Below, piece by piece: positions 33,800 through 42,123 of a DNA stretch of 64,000 nt. The stretch is from NCBI RefSeq assembly GCF_000427885.1, contig NZ_ATYW01000017.1, positions 1 to 64,000 of the forward strand. The letters are read 5' to 3'. The notes beneath the pieces are model-generated. The model was not told the origin of the DNA, did not search any database, and saw nothing but the letters and a program-made list of their open reading frames with translations. Position 1 is the stretch's first letter. Every line of letters starts with the position of its first letter. This DNA comes from Glycomyces tenuis DSM 44171. GTDB taxonomy: Bacteria > Actinomycetota > Actinomycetes > Mycobacteriales > Micromonosporaceae. Made by a program: the position numbers and the translations under genes.

Positions 33800-35606
33800 G
33801 CGCAAGCCCATGCACCCGCAGCGGCGGCGCGCCGTAGCGGAGTCGGTGGCCGCGCCCGTCCGAGAAGCGGTGTGCGAAGCCGGTATCGCCGAAGCCATCT
33901 CGAAGCCGGGCCGGATGCTCATCCGCCTCATCTCGGCGGGCTGGAGTCTGAACAGCAACTTCTATCCCGCCGAGGTGCTCAAGCGCGACGGTGCGAGGGC
34001 GTGGCCGGCGGGGACGCAGGCGTTCATCGACCACCAGTCCGAAGACGAGGAATACGAACGCCCTGTGGGGTCGGTGGAGAAGCTCGCCGCGGTCCTCACC
34101 GAAGACGCCCGCTGGGACGAAGCCTCCAAGTCGTTGGTTGCTGAGGCCCGCCTGTTCGAGCCGTGGAAGACCCCGCTCATGGACATGGCCCGCGCTGAAG
34201 CCGAAGACGGCATCCCCGTCATCGGCATGTCCATCCGGGCATGGGCATCCGGCGCCCCCGGCGAAGCCGAAGGCCGCTCGGGCACGGTCATCGACCGGAT
34301 CGACCAAGGCCGAAGCGTCGACTTCGTGACCAAGCCTGCCGCGGGCGGGCGCATCCTCGCCGTCCTCGAATCGATCCAGAACCACCAGGTCGTCGAAGCC
34401 CGCACGATCGGCACCTGGCTCGAGAGCCGACTCCACCTTGCCTTGACGCAGTTCGCGGACGACATGTACGGCGACGGCCGCCTCACCCGCGCCGAGCGCA
34501 TCGCGCTCTCCAGTGCGATCGGTGACGGCCTCCAGGCGTGGACCGCGCGAGTCGAAGCCGACGCGCCGCAGTTGTTCAAGCGCGGCCCGTGGGACGACGC
34601 GCCTGAAGAGGATCGGGTCGACGAGGCGCTCGCCGACGACACCCGCGCCCGGCTCCAGCGGGCCGTGTCCGCCGCGTACGGCGACGACAACGACGAATAC
34701 GACGACACGTGGGTCAACGATTTCGATCCCGACGAGGGCTTCGTGATCTTCCACGCCGGGGACAAGACCTGGCGCCAGGCCTACACCACCGACGGCGGTA
34801 TCGCGCTCGACGGCGACCGCGTCGAGGTCACCCGCCGCACCACCTACGAGCCCATCACCGCCCCCGCTGACGAAGCGGTGACCGCTTCGGCCCGGCTCTC
34901 CCCCATCGAGGTCGCCGAAGACCTCGCCCGCGCCGACCAGGCGCTCACGAACTCACCGACCAGCTCGGTGACGGCCAACGCGCCAGGCTCCCCGCCTGCC
35001 GCAACCCAACCATCCGAAGGAGATTCCGCGATGAGTGGAACCACCACCGAGGCCCCCAAGGGCCCCGAGGCGGGGAACCAGAACGGCACCCCCGTCGCCG
35101 AAGAGGTCGCGGTCGTCGCCGCTGAGCGCGACCAGTACCGCGACCGCTGCAACTCCATGACCGCCGCGCTCACCGAGGCCCAGGCCGAGGCGCGCACCGC
35201 CCGCGCCGAACGCGACCAGGCCGTAGCCCGGTCCCTGCTCCTGGAGGGCAACGAGGCCGGACGGATCGCCGTCGACGCCGCGCTCGCCGCCGAGGAGTCC
35301 GGTGTCCCGGAGTCGATGTACGCCTCGATCGCGCCCCGCGTCCACGCCGCCGTCCGCGGCAACGTCCCCATGGAGGACGGGAAGGTCAACACCGCAGCGC
35401 TCGAAGCGCTCGTCGCCTCCGCGATCAAAGCGGAGCGGACCTACGTCGCCTCGGTCCTCGAATCCCAGGGGATCGGGCAGCCCGCCGGGCTCGGCGGCGA
35501 CCCGAACACCATGACCGACGCCGACTTCGAAGCGCAGAACATCGCCGCGTTCGAAGCGCTCGGCATGGACACCGAAACCGCCAAGCTCGCTGCGAAGGGG
35601 CGATAA
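33789..35606 (+). CDS. Prohead protease-scaffold fusion
   Basis: 605 aa from GTG 33789. The first about 200 residues resemble a phage capsid maturation protease or protease-like domain (SAGWSLNSNFYPAEVL, FIDHQ, DGIPVIGMSIRAWA, then SVDFVTKPAAGGRI). The last about 190 residues are an Ala/Glu/Arg-rich coiled coil, as in scaffolds (DRCNSMTAALTEAQAEARTA). A strong internal start at 35031 would yield the scaffold alone. Position between MuF-like protein and decoration protein fits. The catalytic residues cannot be assigned from sequence alone. Confidence 0.8.
   Translation: MSRKRKPMHPQRRRAVAESVAAPVREAVCEAGIAEAISKPGRMLIRLISAGWSLNSNFYPAEVLKRDGARAWPAGTQAFIDHQSEDEEYERPVGSVEKLAAVLTEDARWDEASKSLVAEARLFEPWKTPLMDMARAEAEDGIPVIGMSIRAWASGAPGEAEGRSGTVIDRIDQGRSVDFVTKPAAGGRILAVLESIQNHQVVEARTIGTWLESRLHLALTQFADDMYGDGRLTRAERIALSSAIGDGLQAWTARVEADAPQLFKRGPWDDAPEEDRVDEALADDTRARLQRAVSAAYGDDNDEYDDTWVNDFDPDEGFVIFHAGDKTWRQAYTTDGGIALDGDRVEVTRRTTYEPITAPADEAVTASARLSPIEVAEDLARADQALTNSPTSSVTANAPGSPPAATQPSEGDSAMSGTTTEAPKGPEAGNQNGTPVAEEVAVVAAERDQYRDRCNSMTAALTEAQAEARTARAERDQAVARSLLLEGNEAGRIAVDAALAAEESGVPESMYASIAPRVHAAVRGNVPMEDGKVNTAALEALVASAIKAERTYVASVLESQGIGQPAGLGGDPNTMTDADFEAQNIAAFEALGMDTETAKLAAKGR
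35031..35606 (+). CDS. Scaffolding protein from internal in-frame start
   Basis: 191 aa nested at the 3' end of the protease gene. ATG 35031 is preceded by GAAGGAGATTCCGCG, a strong Shine-Dalgarno at good spacing, and begins MSGTTTEAPKGPEAGNQNG. It would separate the helical scaffold from the protease, as lambda Nu3 does from gpC. Supported by the RBS, not proven. Confidence 0.6.
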   Translation: MSGTTTEAPKGPEAGNQNGTPVAEEVAVVAAERDQYRDRCNSMTAALTEAQAEARTARAERDQAVARSLLLEGNEAGRIAVDAALAAEESGVPESMYASIAPRVHAAVRGNVPMEDGKVNTAALEALVASAIKAERTYVASVLESQGIGQPAGLGGDPNTMTDADFEAQNIAAFEALGMDTETAKLAAKGR

Positions 35607-35609
35607 GCC

Positions 35610-35972
35610 ATGGCTACCAACCAGGTTCTGAACCACGGCGACCAGTTCTCCGTCGCCGCCGCCGACGTCAACGCCCCCGCCTCCCCCGAATCCGGGGACG
35701 CGGTCGTGATCGACCAGCTTCCGGCCGTGGCGCTGACGAACGTCTACACCGACACCGACGGCACGAACCGGATCACGGTCAAAACCAACGGGGTCTACGA
35801 ATTCGCGGTCAACGCCAACAACGGCGCGATCGAAGTGGGCCACGTCGTCCACATCCACTCCACCACGGGGGCCGTGACCAACACGGCCACAGGCGGGGTC
35901 CGGTTCGGCTACGCGCTCGGCGCGGTCGCCAGCTCCGCCACCACCGTCATCCCCGTCAAGATCGGCTACTAG
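35610..35972 (+). CDS. Capsid decoration protein (DUF2190 type)
   Basis: 120 aa starting MATNQVLNHGDQFSVAAADV. Beta-rich with GDAVVIDQLPAVALTNVYTD and a C-terminal VRFGYALGAVA block, the layout of DUF2190 head decoration or cement proteins. It immediately precedes the major capsid gene, as is usual. Confidence 0.8.
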   Translation: MATNQVLNHGDQFSVAAADVNAPASPESGDAVVIDQLPAVALTNVYTDTDGTNRITVKTNGVYEFAVNANNGAIEVGHVVHIHSTTGAVTNTATGGVRFGYALGAVASSATTVIPVKIGY

Positions 35973-35982
35973 GAGGCCCACC

Positions 35983-37164
35983 ATGGGACGAAATGACCTG
36001 CTCGAGGTGGGCACGTTCAACCGAGCGAACGCCTCCGAGTCGAAGATCTACGCCGGCGACGGTGCTCCCGTCGCCGCCCGCGCCCGCAAGGCTGCGGCGA
36101 ACCCGAACTACCAGAAGCAGTTCTCCGAGGCTATGGGCCTGTACATGAAGGTCATCAAGGGCGACCGCCGTGCCGCCCTCGATTTCCAGGAGGCGATGAC
36201 CACCTCGGACTTCAGCTTCCTGTTCGGCGACATCATCGATCGGCAAATGCTCGCGAATTACCAGCAGATGCCCGTCCAGTGGACGTCTCTGGCTCGCGCT
36301 GGCCGCGTCCGCGACTTCCGCACCGTCAAGCGGTTCACCCTTGACGGCGGCGAGTCCACACTTCAGGAGGTCGGTGAGCAGTCCGAGTACCCTGCCGCTG
36401 ACCTGGCGGACGGCGAGTACGAGTACCGGGTCCGCAAGTTCGGCCGGCGCATCCCGCTGTCGTGGGAGACGCTGATCAACGACGACCTGGACGCGTTCGC
36501 GGACATCCCCCGCCGGCTCGGCAACGCCGCCCGCCGCTCGGAGGAGCGGTTCGCCACGTCGCTGTACGCCACCTCGGCGGGCCCGGATTCGACGTTCTTC
36601 TCTGCGGGGAACGCGAACTTGACCGACGAGCAGCTCACCGTCGCGGGCCTCCAGGAGGCCATGCGGATGCTCGGCGAGCAGACCGACGCCGACGGCGACC
36701 CGATCTACATCGAGGCCGCTACCCTGGTCGTCCCGCCCGCGCTCGAGGTCGCCGCGAGGAACATCCTCAACGCGACCGAGATCCTCGCGGGCACGGGCGG
36801 CGGGGACGGTGTCTCGAACGACCAGCTGCGGGTGACGAACTGGATGCGCAACCGCGTGTCCCTGATCGTCAACCCGTGGCTGCCGATCATCGACACCACC
36901 ACCGGCTCGACCGCCTGGTACCTGTTCGCGAACCCGAACGACGGCCGCCCGGCGATGGAGATCGGCCGCCTCATCGGGCATGAGAGCCCGGAGCTGTTCC
37001 AGAAGTCCCCCAACGCGACTCGTGTCGGGGGCGGCCTGGTCGACCCGACCGACGGTGATTTCGACACCGACTCGGTCGAGTGGAAGGTCCGCCACGTGCT
37101 GGGCGGGACTCTGATGGACGCTAAGAGCGCGCTGGCCTCGACTGGTACGGGGTCTGGAAGCTAA
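35983..37164 (+). CDS. Major capsid protein
   Basis: 393 aa. HK97-type capsid protein family (Mu gpT-like in placement): after a short N-terminal segment come QYKKQ-like helices, DFSFLFGDIIDRQMLANYQQ, VGEQSEYPAADLADGEYEY and FGRRIPLSWETLINDDLDAF, then DAKSALASTGTGSGS at the end. Its last 44 nt overlap the end of an HNH gene on the other strand. No separate delta domain is obvious because scaffold is encoded upstream. Confidence 0.92.
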   Translation: MGRNDLLEVGTFNRANASESKIYAGDGAPVAARARKAAANPNYQKQFSEAMGLYMKVIKGDRRAALDFQEAMTTSDFSFLFGDIIDRQMLANYQQMPVQWTSLARAGRVRDFRTVKRFTLDGGESTLQEVGEQSEYPAADLADGEYEYRVRKFGRRIPLSWETLINDDLDAFADIPRRLGNAARRSEERFATSLYATSAGPDSTFFSAGNANLTDEQLTVAGLQEAMRMLGEQTDADGDPIYIEAATLVVPPALEVAARNILNATEILAGTGGGDGVSNDQLRVTNWMRNRVSLIVNPWLPIIDTTTGSTAWYLFANPNDGRPAMEIGRLIGHESPELFQKSPNATRVGGGLVDPTDGDFDTDSVEWKVRHVLGGTLMDAKSALASTGTGSGS

Positions 37165-37870
37165 TAGCACCTGGCTTCCCGTGATGGTGAAGCCGCGCGT
37201 GGCATCCACGACAGAGAGTCATGAGGTTGCTGGGGTCATGATTGGTCTTCCCCCAGTCGATGTGGTGAATCACCAGTTCCCCAGCAACCTCTGGCTCGGG
37301 CGCGAAACCGCAGATCCGGCAGGTGTTGCCGTCACGTTCACGGATTGATTCCCGGAGTCGTGGTGTCCATCCGGGAGCGTACGGCAAGAACGAGATACCA
37401 CCACGCCAACGGAAGTGTTTCGGGCCTTGCATATTCGGCTTCTCCCGAGCCCGCATATCGGGGTCCTTGTTTGCGCACTGGCGTGAGCAGTAGGTGTATC
37501 GCTGGAGGGTGGCGCTGGTCCGCCACACGGGCTTGTCGCACATCTTGCACGGCAGCCATTGGCCCTGCCTCAGCTTGAGATTGGGCCCAACAATGCCGAC
37601 AGCCCGGCAAGCTCGGCTGCAATAGTTCGACTCGTACTTCTCCAGTTGCGACGGTTTACGGGTGAATTCTTTCCCGCAGGTGGCACACTCGGCAACTCGT
37701 CGTTCGCCACTACCCCAATGGGCAAGTTGCATTTGCCTTCGGGACTCGGAAAGGCATTCGGGTGAGCAGGAGAACTTGCCGCTTTTGTTCTGCTTGAGCC
37801 TGCTGGGTTTGACGGTGAATTCGGTTCCGCACACGTTGCAGGACACGATGACTCGTTGAGGTTTTCCCAC
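37121..37870 (-). CDS. HNH homing endonuclease antisense to capsid end
   Basis: 249 aa from GTG 37870. Three treble-clef-like Cys units precede the nuclease: CNVCGTEF...CSPEC, CATCGKEF...YCSRAC and CKMCDKPV...YCSRQC. The HNH core is CRICGFAPEPEV...LVIHHIDWGKTNHDPSNLMTLC split here, ending LCRGCHARLHHHGK. It is the only leftward gene in the late operon and its stop lies inside the capsid gene's last codons. This matches a free-standing homing endonuclease that colonised the capsid-downstream gap. Confidence 0.85.
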   Translation of the reverse strand: MGKPQRVIVSCNVCGTEFTVKPSRLKQNKSGKFSCSPECLSESRRQMQLAHWGSGERRVAECATCGKEFTRKPSQLEKYESNYCSRACRAVGIVGPNLKLRQGQWLPCKMCDKPVWRTSATLQRYTYCSRQCANKDPDMRAREKPNMQGPKHFRWRGGISFLPYAPGWTPRLRESIRERDGNTCRICGFAPEPEVAGELVIHHIDWGKTNHDPSNLMTLCRGCHARLHHHGKPGAISFQTPYQSRPARS

Positions 37871-37906
37871 CTTAATAGACTACCACCAAGGACGTGACGA
37901 TCAATC

Positions 37907-38074
37907 ATGAGTACCCGGCCAGGGGGAGAGCAGCCACAGGAACCATCGGTGACTGGGCTGCTCTCCGACATCCTCGACGAACTCCGGGATCTGAACCGGA
38001 AGACCGCCCGGCGCGAACCCCGTGACGGGCGCATCTACCTCGAAGAACCCGCACCGATCCGGGAGCGGCCGTGA
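37907..38074 (+). CDS. 55-aa late protein
   Basis: ATG 37907 to TGA 38074. MSTRPGGEQPQEPSVTGLLSDILDELRDLNRKTARRE shows, in pieces, a disordered N-terminus then a short amphipathic helix. The GTGA overlap with the glycosyltransferase gene ties it to the late operon. Function unknown. Confidence 0.6.
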   Translation: MSTRPGGEQPQEPSVTGLLSDILDELRDLNRKTARREPRDGRIYLEEPAPIRERP

Positions 38075-38724
38075 CCATTCCGCACACGCTGCACCAGATC
38101 TGGATCGGCCCCGACCCGCTCCCCGCGGAATACGCCGCCTATACGGAAGGCTGGCGGCAGCTACACCCGGACTGGGAGTACCGGCTGTGGACCGAGGACG
38201 CGCTCCCGGTCATGCGCAACCGGGACCTCTACGACAGGGCCGAGGAGCTCGTCCCTGAGCATTCGGTGTGGCAGTTCCGGTCTGATGTCCTCCGCTACGA
38301 GGTCCTGTGGTCCTACGGCGGCCTGTATGTGGACGTCGACTTCGAGTGCCTCCAGAACGTCGAACACCTCCTGGGTGAGGCTGAGGCGGTCGCGGCGTGG
38401 GAAGCGCAGGACCGGTGGGTCAACAACGCCATCCTCGGTGCAGAGCCAGGCCATCCGTTCATCGACCGGCTGATCACCGGACTTCCTGCGTCGGTCGAGC
38501 ACCACCGTGGCCTGCGCCCGAACATCTCGACCGGCCCGCAGTACCTGACTGGGCTGTGGCGCCGCCACCGCGACGAGCTCACCGTGCTCCCACAGGCCCT
38601 GTTCTACCCGTACTCGTACGCCGACGTCGGCACACCGAAAGAACACGGGCCGTGGCCTGGCGCTGTGGCAGTCCACCATTGGGCGAACCGGCGCCGCACC
38701 ATCGCCAGGGGAGGCCAGCGGTGA
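38071..38724 (+). CDS. Glycosyltransferase (GT32/DXD type)
   Basis: 217 aa from GTG 38071. IPHTLHQIWIGPDPLP at the N-terminus and SDVLRYEVLWSYGGLYVDVDFE in two pieces (SDVLRYEVLW, YGGLYVDVDFE) contain the DXD metal motif of the OCH1/GT32 sugar-binding fold. Embedded between capsid and head-tail joining genes, it probably glycosylates a virion protein, as known for phage-encoded transferases in actinophage structural operons. The sugar donor is unknown. Confidence 0.85.
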   Translation: MTIPHTLHQIWIGPDPLPAEYAAYTEGWRQLHPDWEYRLWTEDALPVMRNRDLYDRAEELVPEHSVWQFRSDVLRYEVLWSYGGLYVDVDFECLQNVEHLLGEAEAVAAWEAQDRWVNNAILGAEPGHPFIDRLITGLPASVEHHRGLRPNISTGPQYLTGLWRRHRDELTVLPQALFYPYSYADVGTPKEHGPWPGAVAVHHWANRRRTIARGGQR

Positions 38725-39422
38725 AGACCGTCACCCTCCCCGCCGGCGCCGACTGGCGCGGCCGATCGCTCATGCCCTTCGTCACGATCGAGGTCGACGA
38801 GACCGACCACATCGGCCGGATCATCAACCGCGGCACCTGGTACGAGAAAGACCTCCTCGACGACGCCTTCGCGCGCGTCCAGGGACCGGGGACCGCGATC
38901 GACGTCGGCGCCCACATCGGCAACCACGCCTTGTGGTTCGCGCGGGCGATGGGCCTCAGCGTGGTCGCGCTCGAACCCAACCCGACGACCCACGAGCAAC
39001 TCCTACGCAACGTCGCAGCGAACGACCTCAGCTTCCCTTACCCAAACATGCCTTCGGTGCGGTGCCTCAACGCCGCCGCCGGGGCCCGCCACGGTTGGGG
39101 CCGCATGACCGAGCCCGCGATCGCGCACAACTCCGGGACGTGCGCCGTCGTCCGCGAACCCGACGACGTCGAAGCCGGACCGGACCACATCTCCATCCTC
39201 CCGCTCGACCAGCTCATCCTCGCCGCCCCCGTGAAGCTCATCAAGGTCGACGTCGAGGGAGCCGCGGGCGCTGTGCTCGTCGGGGCCGTTGAGCTCATCG
39301 ACGAGCACTCCCCGGTGATCTACGCCGAGGGCGACCGGGACGCGATCCAGGACGCACTCCCTGACGGCTACCACTGTTTCGGCAGGTTCGCGAAGACCCC
39401 GACCTACGGATTTTCCCGATGA
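38721..39422 (+). CDS. FkbM-family methyltransferase
   Basis: 233 aa from GTG 38721. SAM-binding motif AIDVGAHIGNHALWFARAMG with ALEPNP, and the FkbM block KLIKVDVEGAAGAVLVGA. FkbM enzymes O-methylate sugars or related hydroxyls. Directly between two glycosyltransferases, it probably methylates the transferred sugar. ATGA overlap with the following gene. Confidence 0.88.
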   Translation: MKTVTLPAGADWRGRSLMPFVTIEVDETDHIGRIINRGTWYEKDLLDDAFARVQGPGTAIDVGAHIGNHALWFARAMGLSVVALEPNPTTHEQLLRNVAANDLSFPYPNMPSVRCLNAAAGARHGWGRMTEPAIAHNSGTCAVVREPDDVEAGPDHISILPLDQLILAAPVKLIKVDVEGAAGAVLVGAVELIDEHSPVIYAEGDRDAIQDALPDGYHCFGRFAKTPTYGFSR

Positions 39423-40507
39423 CCGTGTCTGTCGCGATCATGGCCCACCCGAAGCGGTCCGAGTTCATCCCCGAACTCGAGGCCCAGTTGGATCGGCCCG
39501 CGACGGTGGCGTGGGACGACGGCTCCAACTCCCGCTGGGGCACCGGCCGGAGGGCACTGCTCGCCTACGAACCCGCCGCGACGCATCACCTCGTCATCCA
39601 GGACGACGCTGTCATCCCCCGCGACCTCGTCGCCGGCGTCGAAGCTGCACTCCAGTACACGCCAGGGGACGTCCCGGTGTGCCTCTATGTCGGCAAGACA
39701 AGGCCCTACCGGGAGATGGTCCGCGAGTACGTCAAACGTGCTGAGCAGGGCGCGTCGTGGCTGGTCATGGACCAGATCAACTGGGGTGTCGCAATCGTAT
39801 TCCCCACGAACATCATCGACGACATGGTCGCGTGGTGCGACACGCAGCGGATCCCGAACTACGACTCCCGCATGTCGCTGTGGTTCGAGCACCAGGGGAT
39901 CCCGACCTGGTATCCGTGGCCGTCACTCGTCGACCACCGCGAATCCCCCTCACTCGTACCCGGGCGCGGCCACTCGGGCAGGGTCGCTCACCGCTTCATC
40001 GGCGCCGATGTCTCGGCGCTAGACATCGACTACTCCGGTGACGTGCTGCGTCTCCCGAGCGTTTCTGACTACCGGCCAGGAGGTCAACCCATGCTGTTCT
40101 ACTGCACCAAGCACGACAATCTCTCCGTCCCGACCATCGGGGTGCGGTTCAAGGACCACTTCGCGGAGGCGACGACGAGGGGCGCGATCGCGTATCTCCA
40201 GTCGCCGTTCATGCGCCGCCGCGGCGTCCGCCCCGCGACCGAAGAGGAGGAGGCCGCGTGGCGCGGCGAGACCACCGGTGGACCTGTGCTCGTCCAGGAG
40301 CCCGCACCGGTCAACCCGCCCGCCACGCAAAACCCGGCCCCTGACGGGCAGCACGAGGCCGTTCCCGACGGGAAGGCCGAAGAGGTGCTGGCGTGGGTCG
40401 GCGACGACCCCAGCCGCGCTCAGGGCGCCATTGACGCCGAGCAGCAGCGGGAGAAGCCTCGCAAGACCCTGCTCGCCAAGCTCGAGACCATCGCCAGGGC
40501 GGAGTAG
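39419..40507 (+). CDS. Glycosyltransferase fused to a small phage protein
   Basis: 362 aa. Residues 1 to about 215 form a GT-A-like transferase: SVAIMAHPKRSEFIPELEAQ, the THHLVIQDDAVIPRDL acidic motif and WLVMDQINWGVAIVFP. From residue 225 (MLFYCTKHD) the sequence changes to a module typical of small proteins next to head-tail connectors, ending AEEVLAWVGDDPSRAQGAI. No stop separates the parts, and a strong RBS precedes the internal ATG at 40091. Either a true fusion or a gene with lost stop plus internal initiation. Confidence 0.8.
   Translation: MTVSVAIMAHPKRSEFIPELEAQLDRPATVAWDDGSNSRWGTGRRALLAYEPAATHHLVIQDDAVIPRDLVAGVEAALQYTPGDVPVCLYVGKTRPYREMVREYVKRAEQGASWLVMDQINWGVAIVFPTNIIDDMVAWCDTQRIPNYDSRMSLWFEHQGIPTWYPWPSLVDHRESPSLVPGRGHSGRVAHRFIGADVSALDIDYSGDVLRLPSVSDYRPGGQPMLFYCTKHDNLSVPTIGVRFKDHFAEATTRGAIAYLQSPFMRRRGVRPATEEEEAAWRGETTGGPVLVQEPAPVNPPATQNPAPDGQHEAVPDGKAEEVLAWVGDDPSRAQGAIDAEQQREKPRKTLLAKLETIARAE
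40091..40507 (+). CDS. Small phage protein from internal start in GT gene
   Basis: 138 aa, in frame with the upstream transferase. AGGAGGTCAACCC ATG is among the strongest ribosome binding sites in the window. The protein MLFYCTKHDNLSVPTIGVRF, then an acidic/Pro linker and a helical tail, would be the stand-alone structural or connector-associated gene normally placed here. Confidence 0.65.
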   Translation: MLFYCTKHDNLSVPTIGVRFKDHFAEATTRGAIAYLQSPFMRRRGVRPATEEEEAAWRGETTGGPVLVQEPAPVNPPATQNPAPDGQHEAVPDGKAEEVLAWVGDDPSRAQGAIDAEQQREKPRKTLLAKLETIARAE

Positions 40508-40513
40508 TCAGCG

Positions 40514-40867
40514 ATGGCGATCGACTACGACACCGACCTGGGCCGGGTCCGGCTGCTGATCGCCGACACCGACGAGCCGAGCAACCTGCTGCTCACTGAT
40601 GAGCAGATCACCACGTTCCTGTCCATGGAGGGCAGTGTCAAGCGGGCCGCGGCGCAGGCGCTGGACACGATCGCCTCGTCCGAGGTGCTGGTGTCGAAGA
40701 AGATCCGCACCCTCGATCTTCAGACGGATGGTCCCGCGGTCGCTGCGGAGCTGCGGGCCCGCGCGAAAGAACTGCGGGACCAGGACGACGCGGACAACGA
40801 CGACCCATGGGCGATCGACGTGATCAACTTCGACCCGTGGGCCGCCTACCGGACCGAGGGAATCTAG
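40514..40867 (+). CDS. Head-tail connector / adaptor
   Basis: 117 aa. DLGRVRLLIADTDEPSNLLL followed by LTDEQITTFLSMEGSVKRAA is the typical start of a siphovirus head-tail adaptor (gp6/HK97 gp6-like). It sits between the capsid cassette and the stopper protein, as expected. Confidence 0.8.
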   Translation: MAIDYDTDLGRVRLLIADTDEPSNLLLTDEQITTFLSMEGSVKRAAAQALDTIASSEVLVSKKIRTLDLQTDGPAVAAELRARAKELRDQDDADNDDPWAIDVINFDPWAAYRTEGI

Positions 40868-40870
40868 GCC

Positions 40871-41308
40871 ATGCCGCTCCCCAACACTCGGGTGTTCTCT
40901 CCCGGATGGGACGCCCACCATCGGCCGGTCGCTGAGGGCGGCCAGACGTCGCTGGGGATCATCCGCCGCCAAGACGCCGAGGGCGTCTTCGATCCAGACA
41001 CGATGCAGACGACCTGGCCGCCGCCGACCACGATCTATGGCGTCGACGAGCCAGCCCAGATGCGGATCGTCCGCGACGGCGTCGAAACCACCCGCCAGGT
41101 CGGGGAGCGGACGGTGGTGATCCGGTCCTACATCGTTGCGATCCCCGCCGGTGCACCCGAGATCCGCATCAACGACGAGGTCGTGCCCTCCACCGCTTCA
41201 GACCCTCGCCTGCCGGACAAATCCTTGTGGGTGCATGACGTCCGGTACGGCTCCCAGGTGTGGGAGCGGGACCTGGTCTGCCAGAACACCCCACCCACCA
41301 CGAGATAG
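40871..41308 (+). CDS. Head-tail stopper / DUF6093-like
   Basis: 145 aa. Beta-rich protein (GVDEPAQMRIVRDGVETTRQ, VVIRSYIVAIPAGAPEIRIND) in the stopper position of the head-tail joining set. The family assignment is by context and general resemblance. Confidence 0.7.
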   Translation: MPLPNTRVFSPGWDAHHRPVAEGGQTSLGIIRRQDAEGVFDPDTMQTTWPPPTTIYGVDEPAQMRIVRDGVETTRQVGERTVVIRSYIVAIPAGAPEIRINDEVVPSTASDPRLPDKSLWVHDVRYGSQVWERDLVCQNTPPTTR

Positions 41309-41317
41309 GGGTGTGCT

Positions 41318-41686
41318 GTGGCTGAGTTCGAGTTCGAGACCGTCGAGATCCGCTCGCTCGAGCGGGACATCGAAGTCGCCACACCTACGGCGAGGAAGTT
41401 CGTCCGAGACACGGTCCGCAAGGGCATCTTCGAGATCGAAGCCCGCGGCAAGGTCAACTCCCCGTACCGGACCGGGAACCTCCGCAACTCGATCACCTCA
41501 GATTTCATCGGCTCCAACCGCGATGTCGCCCAAGGCGAGACGGGCCCAGAGGCGGGCTACGGCTGGTTCGTCGAAGGCGGCACCGAGAGGATGGCGCCGC
41601 AGCCGTACATGGGGCCCGCGTTCGACGCCGTCGAACCGAGCATCATCGAAGCCCTGGAGAGTATCGACCCGTTCGAGGGCACCTGA
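41318..41686 (+). CDS. HK97 gp10-like head-tail protein
   Basis: 122 aa from GTG 41318. KVNSPYRTGNLRNSI, GYGWFVEGGTERMAPQPYMGPAF is the HK97 gp10 signature (RTGxLRxSI ... YAxxxExGT ... PxPfmxpA). It joins neck and tail tube. Normal length for the family. Confidence 0.88.
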   Translation: MAEFEFETVEIRSLERDIEVATPTARKFVRDTVRKGIFEIEARGKVNSPYRTGNLRNSITSDFIGSNRDVAQGETGPEAGYGWFVEGGTERMAPQPYMGPAFDAVEPSIIEALESIDPFEGT

Positions 41687-42123
41687 TGGACGCATCCCGG
41701 CCGTTCCAACTCGCCGTCAAGGCCATGGTCACCACGGCGCTCCCGTCCATCCAATACCACTACGGGGGCGTGAAGGTCACCGACGAAGAGCTGGTCTACC
41801 CGTATCTGGTGCAGTGGCCGACGCCCGCGACCGGACGGATCGTGAACCTTGCGGGGAATCTGATCCCGGTCATGAACTACGCGAAGTTCGTCGCCGTCGG
41901 ACTCTCCATCGATGAGGTCATGACCATGCTCGACCGGGTCGGGCAGGCACTCCGCGGGAAGAAGCCCGTCATCGAGGGCTGGCAGGCGGGGTTTCTCCGG
42001 GAGCTCCCGAACGAGCAGCCCATCAGCGAGAACACCGAGACCATGGTTGACGGCCAGCCCACCTACCGGGGCTGGGCCGACTACCAGATGAGCGCCGAAC
42101 GCGCACGCGTCACTGGTTCTTGA
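41686..42123 (+). CDS. Tail terminator / completion protein
   Basis: 145 aa. Located between gp10-like and tail tube genes. The alpha/beta layout (FQLAVKAMVTTALPSI, LVYPYLVQWPTPAT, ENTETMVDGQPTYRGW) fits a tail terminator that caps the tube. Assigned mainly by order. Its 3' end overlaps the leftward gene at 42110 by 14 nt. Confidence 0.75.
   Translation: MDASRPFQLAVKAMVTTALPSIQYHYGGVKVTDEELVYPYLVQWPTPATGRIVNLAGNLIPVMNYAKFVAVGLSIDEVMTMLDRVGQALRGKKPVIEGWQAGFLRELPNEQPISENTETMVDGQPTYRGWADYQMSAERARVTGS

Noticed and set aside
31742-33958. 738-codon leftward open frame over portal and MuF-like genes
   Set aside because: Antisense to two recognised structural genes; composition is shadow-like with no domain.
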